Origin: Flammulina velutipes
Taxonomy: Eukaryota > Basidiomycota > Agaricomycetes > Agaricales > Physalacriaceae
Direction: 5' to 3'
Assembly (NCBI GenBank): GCA_011800155.1
Contig: CM022375.1
Coordinates: 1,798,001-1,862,000, forward strand
Length of the DNA stretch: 64,000 bases
Shown: one piece after another, positions 30,765 through 41,879 of the stretch
How the letters are laid out: every line of letters begins with the position of its first letter
Numbering within the stretch: position 1 is the stretch's first letter
Notes under the pieces: generated by a model
Told to the model about the DNA's origin: nothing
Seen by the model: the letters and a program-made list of their open reading frames with translations, nothing else
Database searches by the model: none
Made by a program: the position numbers and the translations under genes

Positions 30765-33582
30765 TCACAAACACCCCTCCCCCTCCCCCTTCCACCTCCA
30801 CCCAACACACTCCCCCGCCCTCCCCAGCGCAGCCCTCGCCTCCCCCCTCCTCCCCTGCACCCCAAACGCCCGCCCAAGGAGGAACCACACCTCCGGGTCT
30901 TCCCTCCCCCTTCCCCGCGCAAGCGGCGCTAACAGCCCCGCCGCCAGATCCGCCTTTTCCCGCCTCTCCCTTTCTTTTCTCTCCCTTTCTCTTCTCTCCC
31001 TTTCCCTTCCTTCGTTTTCGGTGGCAGAGTGGGAGGAGGAGGAGGGGTGGGACGTGGACATGGGGGTGAGACGGGGAGTGAGAGTGAGATTGGGAGGAAG
31101 AATCCAACCAAACGGCACAAACACCCACCACCGCCCCCACACACTCCGGGTCTACACATAATGCTTTTTCGAACGCGTCCACCGCGTTCTGCGCGGAGCC
31201 TGTCGCGCGGTGGTATAGTCCCAACTAGAAATGTAGTTAGCGAATGAAGAAACGAAATGACAAGAACGAAATGACGGGACAAGATACGAATGGAAACAAT
31301 GGTAAGAAAAATAACCTACCTGTACCCAAACCCCCACATTCCTCTCATCCCTCACCTCCGCCTCCTGGATCGCAGCACGCGCCTGCTCCATCTTTCCCAG
31401 TCTCCTGAAATTCGCAGCAGCCAGTAACCATAAATCACTCATGATCCTCGCGTTTCTCTTCTCCTTTGCTCCCCGTTCCTTCTCGCTTCCCTTTTCACTC
31501 TCGCTCGTCTTGTGCGTAGTCCCTGTCCGCGCCGAAAAGAACGACGGGGCGCCCTCCTCTTCATCATCATCGTCCGTCCTCGCGCGCCTCGAATGGATAC
31601 TCGAGGCCTGCTCGGACGAGCGTCCGAGGACCGCATGGAAATCTACCCAAAAACCCATCGATCAGCCACCCACAACTCTGAAAGAAAAAGAACAAACCAG
31701 GCGTCTTCCTCCCCCTTCCCTTCTCCCCCTCCCTCCCCCTCGATCTCCTCCTCCCAACCCTCTTCCCAATCCCATTAATCCTCTCCCTAACCCCCAACAA
31801 ACTCCCATTCCCATTCCCATTCCCATCAGCACGCGGCGCATCCTCATCAACGGGGGTAGCAGGCGACACCACCACATCCACCGTCGTCGTCGGGACAATC
31901 AACTCTTGCCCCTCCTCTTCCTCCTCTTTCGAAGACCCCCGAGCAGCAACCCACGCAAAAAACCCAACAAGGACCTCCGCAGCGCCCTCCGGGCCCTCAA
32001 CAGCATCCACCAGCGCCACATGCATCATCCTCACCCTCAACATCTCCTCGAACGTGCTCTTCCTCCTCCTCCTCTGCGGCGCAGCCGGAGGCAACCCATC
32101 CACCCCATCCCCTCCCGCTTCACTCTCCAATGGCGTCGGCAACCCCTCCTCCTCGCCCTCCTCCCCAAGCGCCACAGCCATCTCCACAGCAGCAACCGCC
32201 GCCCCCCACTCCTCCCTCGCCGCACTACACCCCGCCAACAAAACCCACATCCTCACATCCGCCGGATCCGCCTCGACCGCTCTCCCCGCCCACACCAGCG
32301 CCTCTTCCCCCTTCCCACACCCCCGTGCGAGGTACCAACACACCTCCGCGCTTTTCTCACACCCCTCAAAGATGCCCTGCGCGCGCTCCCTCTCTCCCGT
32401 CCAAAACAGGGCGATAGCATGCGCCTCGCCCTCGTGGGGAAGCGTCCGCGCGAGGTCCCACGCGTCTTGTGGATGGCCCATCCGGCAGAGCATCTTCACC
32501 CCATACGTTATCGTCTCCTCATCGCGTTCCCCAGCCTTGTCCGCCAACTCGACATACAGCGCCAGAACGCGCCTCGCAAGCAGCGTATCTCCCTCCCCAT
32601 CCAGCGCTTTCATCAACCTGCTGAGCACCCCCAGCGAGTTAAAGGTCATCCGCGTCGCCCACCAAAGGATCTAACATTTTGTCAATACCAAAGAAAGAAA
32701 CGAAAGAAAAGACGCACATCAACAACCCACGCCTCCGCCCCCGCCACCCTCACACAAACCTCCACAAACCTCTCCACACTCTCATTCCTCTCGCCCGCTC
32801 TAGGAAAGCGCGTCGCCTCGCCCAGGAGCCCCCTCAGCTCCTGCGCCACCCCCCTCTTCCTAGGACCCGCCGACTCGAGCCAGCGCATACACACCTGCAC
32901 GCGATGCGCCGGCCTAAACGTCGGGGGCCACACCCGACTGACCCTCTCATACGCCCTAAACCACGCCTCGTCCTTTGCCGCGCGCCACATCACCAGATCG
33001 ACCCACCTCCACACCTCCTCTGCCTCTCTAAACTCGCCATCCACCGGTAATCGCGCGAACAGATCCAGCGCCTCGTCGGCAACTCCCAGGGAGAGACATT
33101 TAATGGCCAGATTGCGCGCGCCATCGACGTCGGCGGTGATCTCCACCCCCTCCAGCCATTCCAACGCCTTTTCATGTTCGCCGAGCGCAAACGCATACCA
33201 CGCCTTGACATCCCTCATCTCATCCGGCGTCCCCTCATACCCCTCCCTCACCTCCTCCCTCCGTCCCTTAACCACCCCCTCCCACCCCTCCCCCTCCTCC
33301 TCCTCCTCCTGCAAACAAACCAACCCCAACGCATACACCCTCCTCGCCCTCCCCGCCTCCTCCCCACAATGCTTCTCAAACTTCCTAAACACCTCGCTCC
33401 ACGGCATCGCCACCCCTCCCACGCCCACATCATTCCTCCACTGCCCCGCCCTCAACGCCCCCCCTCACCACCTCCCTCCAATACTCCTCCTTTGTCGTCC
33501 CCAGCGGGATAACCGGCCGCGCAGAATGCAAGATAGACGGCGGACGCGACGGCCCCGTCACTGTCGGCGCCAATGTCGACAT
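30765..33582 (-). CDS. YPP1/TTC7-like TPR protein
   Basis: Start MSTLAPTVTGPSRPPSILHS at 33582. Domains and motifs in order: KFEKHCGEEAGRARRVYALG, TPDEMRDVKAWYAFALGEHE, AEAWVVD joined to ILWWATRMTFNSLGVLSRLM, DFHAVLGRSSEQASSIHSRR, SDLWLLAAANFRRLGKMEQA and GLYRATG-type TPR (HRATGSAQNAVDAFEKALCV). This pattern fits the YPP1/TTC7 family, which scaffolds the PI4-kinase Stt4 at the plasma membrane. Clear introns are 32671-32717 and 31225-31319; another lies near 31660-31770. The first exon breaks at the C7 run 33458-33464 (one base extra), and a frame change in the low-complexity stretch 31000-31110 is unresolved, so the C-terminus is uncertain. Confidence 0.75.
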
Positions 33583-33651
33583 GATGATAGTCCAAGCTTA
33601 GGTTTAGGGGCTTTCGGGTAAATCCGGGAACCTTCTTTCCTTTGCACCACG
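33583..33651. promoter_or_regulatory. 69 bp bidirectional start region YPP1/ATP20
   Basis: The two divergent ATGs at 33582 (minus) and 33652 (plus) are only 69 bases apart. No TATA box is seen. Both genes must share this region or have promoters inside each other. Confidence 0.5.
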
Positions 33652-34185
33652 ATGTCCACGTCGACTCTCCTCCGCCTGGGGCGCCCGTCGTGCATACAGC
33701 ACCACCCCCACCCAAAAAGCCGCCTCAGCTGCAAAGTCCGCCCTCGCCACCTCGCAGGCCCTCGCGTCGTCCGCTTCGCAAAAAGCACTCGCGGTCGCCG
33801 GACCCGTCGGGGAGCGTATCACCAGTACGTCCCTCCCCTCCTTTCTTTCCCTCTCTAATGTCCGTTGCAGCCTTGGTCCCCTCCCTCAAACCCCGCCTCC
33901 TGCTCATCTCCGCCCTCGCAAAGCACGTATACCGCGCCGAACAGCTCGCCCCGCCCACATCCCTGCACCTCTTCCAGAACGCCCTCGCAGAGCTCACAGC
34001 CCTAGCCCGGCAGGCGTACATCTCCCGCGGACGCACCATCTCCGTCCGCGCAGGCGTCATCGCCCTTGAAGCCTGGGGAATCTACAAGGTCCGTCTCTTG
34101 CTCATTCCACCCATCCCTACTCACACTCACCCAGGTCGGAGAGATTATTGGGAGGAGGAACCTCGTAGGGTACAACTTGCATTAG
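33652..34185 (+). CDS. ATP20: Mitochondrial ATP synthase subunit g
   Basis: Three exons are predicted, with introns 33825-33870 (GTACGT..TTGCAG) and 34089-34134 (GTCCGT..CCCAG). The conserved end IALEAWGIYK joined to VGEIIGRRNLVGY is diagnostic of F1Fo ATP synthase subunit g, a small inner-membrane protein that supports enzyme dimers. The first exon in the spliced frame encodes a typical mitochondrial presequence (RRLSSAWGARRAYSTTPTQK). The ATG at 33652 is in another frame: one fewer base near 33658 would give an in-frame start, so the start is unsettled. Confidence 0.85.
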
Positions 34186-34329
34186 AATACATAGAATACC
34201 ACTCGTTAAAATATCTTTTTGAACGGGGAACATGCAGCGCCTCACGTGTAACGGCCCGCCTTTCATTTGTCAGGCAACTCAAAACTATTTTAAAAACTTG
34301 CACAGCCACCGACGCGTCTGTCTCTTACC

Positions 34330-35250
34330 ATGTTCGCCCTTCGTGTCCGCCAACACACTCGTCTCCGGCCGCTCCTCGCGCGCCTATCCTCCTCGTCCCC
34401 CGTAGGCCCACCCCACCCAACGGAATCATCCCGCTTCAGCCTCTTACCCCCCCTCCCAAAAACCCTCCCAAACCTGGCTAACCCGGCGAATCCTCTCCGG
34501 CTCCCCAGGCTGGACAGCCCTCTTCAACACCCTCACCTACATCCTCGGCTATTCCTCCCCCTCCCAAATCGCCGGACGCCGCATGTACCACCTCTACGCC
34601 CACACATGCCTCCTCACCCCGCTCCACCCACCCCCCATCTCCTCAACCCTCCTCCATCTCCCCCCAACATTCCAATCCTTCTTCCTCCTCTCCAACATCC
34701 ACGTCTGGCTCCTCGCCTGCCGTCTCCGCGCCCTCCCCACGCGCGCCCCCCTCCAAGCCCTAATCGACCACTTCTTCCTCGACATCGAAGACCGCATCCG
34801 CTTCGTCCTCCAGCCCCCCCGCGCCCCAACAGAACCCTACACCCTCCTCCTCCCCCCTTCCCAATCCTACCCCTCCCCCTCCCAGCCCTCCCCACCGCCC
34901 GCTCAGCCCCCGAACGCCTCGTCTCCATCCAAATGAAAGCATTCAGAGACCAATGGCAAGGCACATGGGTATCCCTCGACTACGGCCTAGCAGCAGGAGA
35001 CCAACACCTCGCCGCAGCCCTCTGGCGCAACATCCTCGCTTCCGCAGGCAAAGACGGTATCCTTCCAAAAACAGACGGAGGAGAGGAATACGACTACGCC
35101 CAAATCCCACCCACACTCCTCGCCCTCGTAACCTACATACGCCGCGAACTCTCCCGGCTCGAATCCCTCCCAGACTCCCTCTTCCTCTCATCCGACCTCC
35201 GCACTCTCTGCACCCAAGCAGGCGCCTGGGGTCCCTTCCCTTCCCTTTAA
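34330..35250 (+). CDS. CBP3: Ubiquinol-cytochrome c chaperone CBP3-like
   Basis: Starts MFALRVRQHTRLRPLLARLS, a plausible mitochondrial presequence. Core motifs: SPGWTALFNTLTYILGYSS, MYHLYAHTC, LPPTFQSFFLLSNIHVWLLA, RALPTRAPLQALIDHFFLDI, APERLVSIQMKAFRDQWQGT and GDQHLAAALWRNIL. These match the CBP3 family needed for cytochrome b synthesis and complex III assembly. The protein is spread over three frames with breaks at a C run (34397-34401), an A run (34470-34472) and a C run (34907-34911). One base at each would restore a single ORF. A sequencing cause is likely because all motifs are intact. Confidence 0.85.
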   Translation: MFALRVRQHTRLRPLLARLSSSSPVGPPHPTESSRFSLLPPLPKTLPNLANPANPLRLPRLDSPLQHPHLHPRLFLPLPNRRTPHVPPLRPHMPPHPAPPTPHLLNPPPSPPNIPILLPPLQHPRLAPRLPSPRPPHARPPPSPNRPLLPRHRRPHPLRPPAPPRPNRTLHPPPPPFPILPLPLPALPTARSAPERLVSIQMKAFRDQWQGTWVSLDYGLAAGDQHLAAALWRNILASAGKDGILPKTDGGEEYDYAQIPPTLLALVTYIRRELSRLESLPDSLFLSSDLRTLCTQAGAWGPFPSL

Positions 35251-35302
35251 AAAGTATATATATATAGCTGACTACAATAATTACACCCATACATAAATAA
35301 TA

Positions 35303-36309
35303 TCACTCTTGCTCAACCCTAACAAGATAACTCTCCGGCACAAGCGCATGTCTCCTCTTCCCCTCTTTCCCTCCCTCATCAAGAACCACCGCCCACCCAA
35401 CCCCTCCTCCCCTTCCCACGACCCTTACAACCTGCCCCCGCTCCAAAGACACCTCCGACGCGCCTTCAGCCTCAAAGGCGTACACCGCGCGGTATAATCC
35501 CGGTTCCAACTCTAAATCCATCTCTCCCTCTCCTTCTTCCTCTCCCTCTTCCCCTTCTACCTCTTCATCCCCGTCCTCGTCCTCGTCAGAGTCCGAGTCA
35601 TCGTCAAACTCCTCAAACTCCTCCTCCTCCTCGTGCTGGTCCAGGGGAGGCGCCCAGAGAGGCCGGTGCAGAGGCGACGACGCCGCGTATCCAAAGTCTA
35701 TTATCTTTATCGAGGGTTGGGTAGGGGCGTCTATTGGCGGTTGGGGGGGAGGGGGAGGGGGAGGGGGTCTACGTCTGGCGGTGAGTTTTGGGAGGTCGGT
35801 GGAGATGTAGATGTAGATGGTGGTATGGTAGATGGTATCGTAGACGTAGACTGGGAATTGTTCGTAGACGAGGAATCGTTCGTCGTAGATGCCACTGTTG
35901 CGTTCAACGGGGAATTGGGCTCGTCGGACGGTAAGCGCGGTGGATCATTCTTCGCAGCTGGTATGTTCTCCGGGGATTGCGCATGGTTCGACGCTGGATA
36001 GGGTTCCTCGTCCAACCTCTCGTCTGTCGTCGTAGAGGATACGTCCAATGAAGATGTCTTCGTCGTCGAAGAGGATATAGAGTCCATTTTCGCGGGTGGC
36101 ACATTCTTCGTCATAGACACGGTCTCGTTGGACGAGAAACCGTCCTCCACAGATGTCCCATCCACCGCTCCATTCCTCGTCGTATCCTTCACGTCCAGTG
36201 TATTCTTCCCCGTATCCACCGAGCGCCTCGCATCCTCCCGTTCCTGCGCTCTATCCATCGTCGTCGTTGGTGGTATAATCGGAGACTCCCCGCTTGACTC
36301 CAAATTCAT
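35303..36309 (-). CDS. SH3 protein, Skb5/Nbp2-like
   Basis: A long Ser/Thr/Pro-rich N-terminus begins MNLESSGESPIIPPTTTMDR. Then come PSIKIIDFGYAASSPLHRPL, an acidic stretch (EEEEEFEEFDDDSDSDEDED) and one SH3 domain (GLYRAVYAFEAEGASEVSLE, then RGQVVRVVG and HALVPESYLV). The short IDFxY motif before a single C-terminal SH3 resembles Skb5/Nbp2, adaptors that bring PP2C to MAP kinase pathways. The frame breaks at the G7 run 35743-35749 (one more base needed). It ends 52 bases from the CBP3 stop, facing it. Confidence 0.7.
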
Positions 36310-36576
36310 TCTTCTTCTTCTTCTTCTCCCTCAAGCGCTTTGATATCCAGATGACCGTCAGAGTATTTCAAAGTTAGAGTGGCAGTCAAAGGGTTAGGGG
36401 CATCTCATCCATGGCCATGGTAACAGTCACGTGAATTCTAGACTCCCACCACCACCACGTATCCTCAACGTGCACAGAAACTTTAGCTCGAAGCTCAGCG
36501 CTCAGCTCGCGCCCCGCGCCCACATTCCCAAAAAGGCAACAACACGTTACACGTCTTGCCTCCCACCACCACCACC

Positions 36577-37430
36577 ATGCGCCTGCCTGTCCTGCCCCTG
36601 CTCTCGCTGGCATCCCTCGTCGCAGGCTCGGCGCTCACAACCGCCATAGGCTCAAGCGAGCGTCTCTGCTTCTACGCAGACGTCGATAAAGCAGGAGAGA
36701 AAATAGGTGTACGTTTCTTCCCTTCCCTCCTTCCCCATTCCCTCTTCCCTTCCTTCCTCTTCTCCCCTCCTCCTCTTCCATCCCTTCCCCAAAACAGTCA
36801 CTAACGTTTACCTCAGTTCTACTTCGCAGTCCAATCCGGCGGATCCTTCGACATCGACTTCTCCGTCACCTCCCCCTCCTCCTCAATCCTCCTAGACGGA
36901 ACATCCGAGCGACAAGGCGACTACGTCCTAACCGCCTCCCTCCCCGGCGAATACGCCTTCTGCTTCTCCAACCCCTCCTCCGCCCTCTCCTCCTCCTCCA
37001 AGCTCATAGACTTCGACATAATGGTCGAAAGCGAACCGCGCCGCGAGGCCCCAGCGAAGCCCGGGCAAATCAGCGAACAGACCAGCGCCCTAGAGGAGAG
37101 CGTGTTCAGGCTGAACGGGATGTTGATGAATGTTAAGCGCACGCAGAAGCATTTCCATACGAAGGAGAGGAGGGGGTTTGATATTGTGCAGAGTACGCAA
37201 AAGTGCGTTTCCTTTCCATTCCTTTGCTTCCCTCCGGCTGACTGAACCCCGCCCCTAGCAAACTATTCTGGTACGCAGTCCTCGAAAGCATAGGCGTCAT
37301 CGCCATGGCCATGTACGCCCCCCTCCCTCCCCCTTCCCCTCCCATCTTCCCCACTAACGAAGGAGACAGGTTCCAAGTATACGTCCTCCAGACATTCTTC
37401 ACAAAGACCGGACGGCGGTATAAAGTCTAG
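36577..37430 (+). CDS. p24 family cargo receptor (emp24/gp25L/p24, GOLD domain)
   Basis: Four exons, with introns 36709-36816, 37203-37258 and 37313-37369, all joining in frame. Signal peptide MRLPVLPLLSLASLVAGSA; GOLD domain with the two conserved Cys (ERLCFYADV and YAFCFSN). A coiled stretch (ALEESVFRLNGMLMNVKRTQ) and one membrane span (LFWYAVLESIGVIAMAMF) follow, then a short cytosolic tail with FF and GRR (QTFFTKTGRRYKV). These features fit p24 proteins, which cycle between ER and Golgi in COPII/COPI vesicles. The subfamily is not certain. Confidence 0.92.
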
Positions 37431-38578
37431 TCTAGCCTTCGTGTATACGTGTTCGTTTTCCCAATCACATCGTCGTCGCACGCCGTCTTAAAATTTCTTT
37501 TTGAATCAGCGTCGCACGCCGCGTTCAATTTTCTTTCCGAAAGAACCGTGAAGTGCGGGGTTTGATGATGATGTACGCCGCGTCTCTTCGCCCCATCACG
37601 TCGCATATATTTTCAGAACGGACCGTTGGTGTCTCGCTACCCATAAAAATATCCGCCTCGCGGTCTACTTGCCCGTGTCATCGTGACTGCCCTTGTTCTC
37701 TCGAAAGAAAGAAGTTAGACGACTCGATAATTAACTCAATACCCAGATAAAGCCTTGCCTTCGGACAACACATCCATCTTGATGATCACCGCCAAACGGC
37801 CCAAGCTTTCCTTCGTCCGAATCATCGAGGGCGAGGAAAACATAACACTAAAATCTATCCATGCACGCTCGCTCTGGACTAAGTAGAACGATATCAATCT
37901 GGCGGAATATGCTGCAATCCCGCACTACGGAACTTGCGATTTCAAAGTACATTCCCGTGGCTTTTGCAAGGAGCGTACCTCTCGTTTCAAGTTTCAATAC
38001 GTCGAGCTCGAGCCATCATCATCGGAGGTCTACCCCTCCCTCTTCCTTCAATCTCTGCATTTCACCTCACCCAATATTCTCAGTCCACCCTTTGTGATGC
38101 GATCAAAAGCATCCCAGTCAAGTAAAAATGCGCTAGCGACTCAAAAAAATGGCGTGATATCCATCTCCATGCCCCTTCCCAGATTTTTCTCGCAGAGATC
38201 GAAAGCGTCCAAGTCGGGCCACACCTAACTCTAACGATGGCATAGGGCTACGAACGCGGTACTTACTACATTTCATTTCACGACACCGGCTCAAGGAACG
38301 TGCCAGTGATACCTTCCATTCCTTGTGGCATTTTGTCACTGTACCGCCGAGGACGGAGGGAGGGACCGACCTTCCTCCTACCTCCAAACCCATGGATCAT
38401 CGCTGCAATGAACGAAGCGGCGCCTCCGATTCTCCTCTGCCAGTGGCTGGTATAAAAACCTGACCATGATTCATCCAGCCTCACTATCCACCCATCCACA
38501 CATTCCTCACCAAACCAAAAGTGATCATCTCCGAGTCCACGTCTCTTCAACCCCACTAACCATCTCCATATCCCAGGC
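37431..38578. other. Intergenic region and promoter of secreted-protein gene 1
   Basis: No gene is seen. About 38095-38580 is repeated in part at 39555-39958 (GATCAAAAGCATCCCAGTCA and a CGGAGGGAGGGACC block). The coding gene was therefore duplicated with its promoter. Confidence 0.5.
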
Positions 38579-38863
38579 ATGAACCTCAAACTCCTCATTT
38601 CCCTCGCCCTCACCGCCGTCGTCGCGAACGCCGTCGAGATCAGCTTCTACGTCGGGAGCGACTGCCACGGCGCCAACCTCGGGCACTCCAGCGTCTTCGA
38701 CTTGAACAACCGATACAACTGTCCCGCCAACACCCACTCCATGGTGATCTCCGACAACGGCTCGAACCGCAACATCGTCATCACAGGTGGCGGATCTGGT
38801 TCTCATCGCGGCAATGGGTGCTTCACCCCGATTAGCTGCACGACCTACGAGCTTCGCGCCTGA
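38579..38863 (+). CDS. Small secreted protein 1
   Basis: 94 residues. The signal peptide MNLKLLISLALTAVVANA is followed by VEISFYVGSDCHGANLGHSS, NNRYNCPAN, NIVITGGGSGS and GNGCFTPISCTTYELRA. The mature part is about 76 residues with four Cys, likely two disulfides. It shares most residues with copy 2 (39959-40249). A CTAAC..CCCAG just before the ATG suggests a 5' UTR intron. Function unknown. Confidence 0.8.
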   Translation: MNLKLLISLALTAVVANAVEISFYVGSDCHGANLGHSSVFDLNNRYNCPANTHSMVISDNGSNRNIVITGGGSGSHRGNGCFTPISCTTYELRA

Positions 38864-38866
38864 GAG

Positions 38867-38916
38867 GTATGTAGTTTACTATCATACTGGGGTCATTTGT
38901 CTAACGCGTTTGGCAG
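38867..38916 (+). other. 3' UTR intron of secreted-protein gene 1
   Basis: A 50 bp GTATGT..GGCAG intron with a CTAAC branch starts 3 bases after the stop codon. The same layout occurs in copy 2 at 40253-40310. Confidence 0.6.
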
Positions 38917-39099
38917 GATATAATGAGATAATTTGGCGATGTGTTGTTTCTTGGTGTACCTACGACACTACTTTCATGCGGTATACTAGCAGAGATGTCC
39001 AAACAACGAATCACTCATCGCTCAGGTCCTACTATAAATAAATAACAAGACATTTCCGTAACACTGGCATGATCTACACGCACCGACCGGTGAGAGACA

Positions 39100-39185
39100 T
39101 CCATTCCTGTGATGAGAGTCAGATCCGCCACCCGTACTCAATCACAATGTTGCGGTTCATGTCGTAGATCTTCACTGAACGCTCG
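39100..39185 (-). pseudogene. Decayed fragment of the secreted-protein family
   Basis: The minus strand still reads NRNIVIEYGWRI and parts of the GNGC region with frame breaks and a stop. It is in opposite orientation to the intact copies. Confidence 0.6.
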
Positions 39186-39958
39186 GATGTGGGTTACTTT
39201 CCCACCACAAAAAAGTCGGCCGACTCAAAAACTCAACACCTTGCCATTCACACATTCTCCAACACCACATGTGTTCTTTCCTTCATCCGACCTCACTTCC
39301 AAAGCGTTTCATCTCAAATACTCGCTTGGGACTTCACTGGTCCAGAACAATAACCATCTGGTGGTTGTGATGCCTTCCCGCACATTACTGAGTTTTACGG
39401 AGTCCCGTGGCTGGCGAGGACCGTCCGTACCTAGCTTCAATACATTACCTCTAGGGAGCATCACTGGCACAATCAAAGGTTCACAACATTACATCTCACG
39501 TATCCCGAGCTAGCACTATATTCAGAACCCTATAATAATCTGTACGGACGGCCGTACTTTGATGTGATCAAAAGCATCCCAGTCAGGCAAAAACACGCTT
39601 CGTGACTGTGGGCTACGAACGCCGTATAGATCATGGGTAATGCACTTGGCATCACACCTGCGTATGGTCTACTTGCTCATGACATACGAGCCAAGTCGAA
39701 AGGACTATGCATCGGCATTTTTGGGGTACCAATGTTGACCGTCGGGGACGGAGGGGGGACCTTGCACGGTACGCACTAGTCAGATGAGCGAGGCCACATC
39801 CAGAAGTGTCCTGGTATAAAGGCAGGAGGGGCAAACAGACCAGATTTCCCCCAAGGCATACACACATATTCCTTCCTCACCCACACTCAATCTACAAAGG
39901 TTCCATCCTCTCTCATATCTCCCTCACTCCACTAACATCCATACCCCAGTCACCAACC

Positions 39959-40249
39959 ATGCAATTCAACCTCAAACTCGCCATCTCCCTCGCGCTCGCT
40001 GCAGTCGCCGCACAAGCCGTCGAGATCAGCTTCTACGTCGGGAGCGACTGCCACGGCGCCAACCTCGGGCACTCCAGCGTGCACGAGTTGAACAACCGAT
40101 ACAACTGCCCCGTCAACACCCGCTCCATGGTGATCTCCGACAACGGCCTGAACCGCAACATCGTCATCACAGGTGGCGGGTCTGGCTCTCGTCGTGGGAA
40201 TGGCTGTCTCTCCCCGATCAGCTGCACGACCTATGAGCTTCGTGCCTAA
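39959..40249 (+). CDS. Small secreted protein 2
   Basis: 96 residues with signal peptide MQFNLKLAISLALAAVAAQA. The mature part shares VEISFYVGSDCHGANLGHSS and the four Cys with copy 1; changes sit mainly in HELNNR, PVNTRS and SRRGNGCLSP. The conserved 3' UTR intron is at 40253-40310. It is a recent tandem duplicate of 38579-38863. Confidence 0.82.
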   Translation: MQFNLKLAISLALAAVAAQAVEISFYVGSDCHGANLGHSSVHELNNRYNCPVNTRSMVISDNGLNRNIVITGGGSGSRRGNGCLSPISCTTYELRA

Positions 40250-40252
40250 GAG

Positions 40253-40310
40253 GTATGTGTGCTGTTGCGCTGGGCTAATTTGTCTAACCATTATATTTTT
40301 CATTTGACAG
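40253..40310 (+). other. 3' UTR intron of secreted-protein gene 2
   Basis: 58 bp, GTATGT..GACAG with CTAAC, starting 3 bases after TAA. Confidence 0.6.
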
Positions 40311-40464
40311 GACATATTCATAACAAGAAGATGTGACGACGTTTATTTCTTTTTTGCGTACTATTTATAACTTTATATGGTATGCTAGCAGAGATACTCA
40401 AAAATCACTCGTCTCTCACATCCTACCGTCAAATTTATAAATAATTGAAAAGACAACATGATTT

Positions 40465-40750
40465 ACATGCACCGAAGCTCATACATCGTACAGCTCACCG
40501 GGGAGAAACATCCATTCCCACGATGAGACCCAGATCCACCACCCGTAATCACAACATTGCGGTTCAAACCGTTGTCGTAGATCTCCATCTAGCCCGTGTT
40601 CACAGGGCAGTTGTACCTATGGTTCACCTTATGAACACTAGAGTGCCCAAGGTTCGTGCCGTGTCAGTCGCGCCCTATGTAGAAGCTGATCTCAACGGCT
40701 TGAGTGGCGGTAGCGATGAGTGCGAGGGGAATAGAAGCAAGTTGAAATAC
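40465..40750 (-). pseudogene. Third copy of the secreted-protein gene, inverted and dead
   Basis: The minus strand encodes GTNLGHSSVHKVNHRYNCPV, NRNVVITGGGSGSHRGNGC and SPVSCTMYEL but has stops (after NCPVNTG and before the HG motif) and a damaged signal region. Confidence 0.75.
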
Positions 40751-40869
40751 ATGATATGTAGTATATATCTATACTACCGCTACATTCTTCAACTTGCCAC
40801 AATCCAGGCGACGTCTACTATAAATAGCCACAATCCAGAAAAACAGTTCCCCGCCAGCTTATGAAGATG

Positions 40870-41860
40870 CCGACTAATATCAGACTTTGCCTACTGGTGA
40901 ACGGTCCTACGAAGGACAACAGGAAAAGAAAAAATCCACTTCCAATTTGATACTGTTACATTTATGCATTCGCAATCATTACACCTTTCCTAGCTCCCCC
41001 TTGGAGCGAATGAGAACACATTCCACATATCCTGTCCGTTTCGTCAACATATAATAGTCCCATAAGCAGAGAGTACGTACCAGTGGTTCGAAGCTAGCGA
41101 ACTACGACCATAATCAGTGTCGGCGCTAGTAGGATCAACATTTGGAAAGCACACACCTGTACGCGCTGTCTCAAATCCAGCTCATTCCCCCTTCCCCTCT
41201 TCTTCTCCTTCTCCCTACTATTTGCCAAATGCATCTTCACCTCTGCGCTGCATCAACACAAAGTCAGGTCAGCTCTCGCCCCGCTCACTTAACCGAAGTT
41301 CACCCACTCGATACTCTTCTGCAGATCGACCAGCTTCGGACGCATGTCCTTTTCTGTGAACGTCTATCAGCTTGAAATGTCAATACAAATACAAACTTAA
41401 CCAACCAAGTACACTCAAAACCGACCGCGTCAAAAACCCGCCCCTCGAATTGCCCCATGCCGTCTTCCCGTCCGGGCATGCAGAGATACAAAGCTTTGTG
41501 TTTCACGTTATCTTCAACCTTCAGATCCCCACAGTGGCACGCACCACCGGAACCGGCGCCTTATTTACATATTCTTCGTCCCGGCGCGGGCCAACATAGT
41601 AGTTTCGCCACCAACAGAAGCCATGACAATCGAAACACCACTTGAAGCTCCTCGCCGCTGTCAATGATCATCAAGCTTTACCACTCAAAAAACTTGAACG
41701 CAAACACCCACCTTGACCTAAGATTTTCTCCCCACAAAACACCAAGCAATTACCTAGAAAAATTAACACTGTTGGCAACTAGTTGTCAGTCAAAACATAT
41801 TTGAAATCACGTATCTACCACTCACATTGACCCACCACTAGACGGACTGCAGCCATCCAT
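40870..41860. other. Duplicated region without a clear gene (unit 1)
   Basis: Landmarks at 41071-41116 and 41415-41515 recur at 43656-43700 and 43955-44048, so about 1 kb is tandemly repeated at a distance of 2.6 kb. It lies downstream of the caspase-like gene on the minus strand and may hold its 3' exons; I cannot define them. Confidence 0.4.
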
Positions 41861-41879
41861 CAGAACCAGACTTGCACGG

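Noticed and set aside
31441..33621. 726-codon plus-strand ORF
   Set aside because: It is the reverse-strand shadow of the GC-rich YPP1 gene, Pro/Arg-rich and without domains; the minus strand has TPR motifs.
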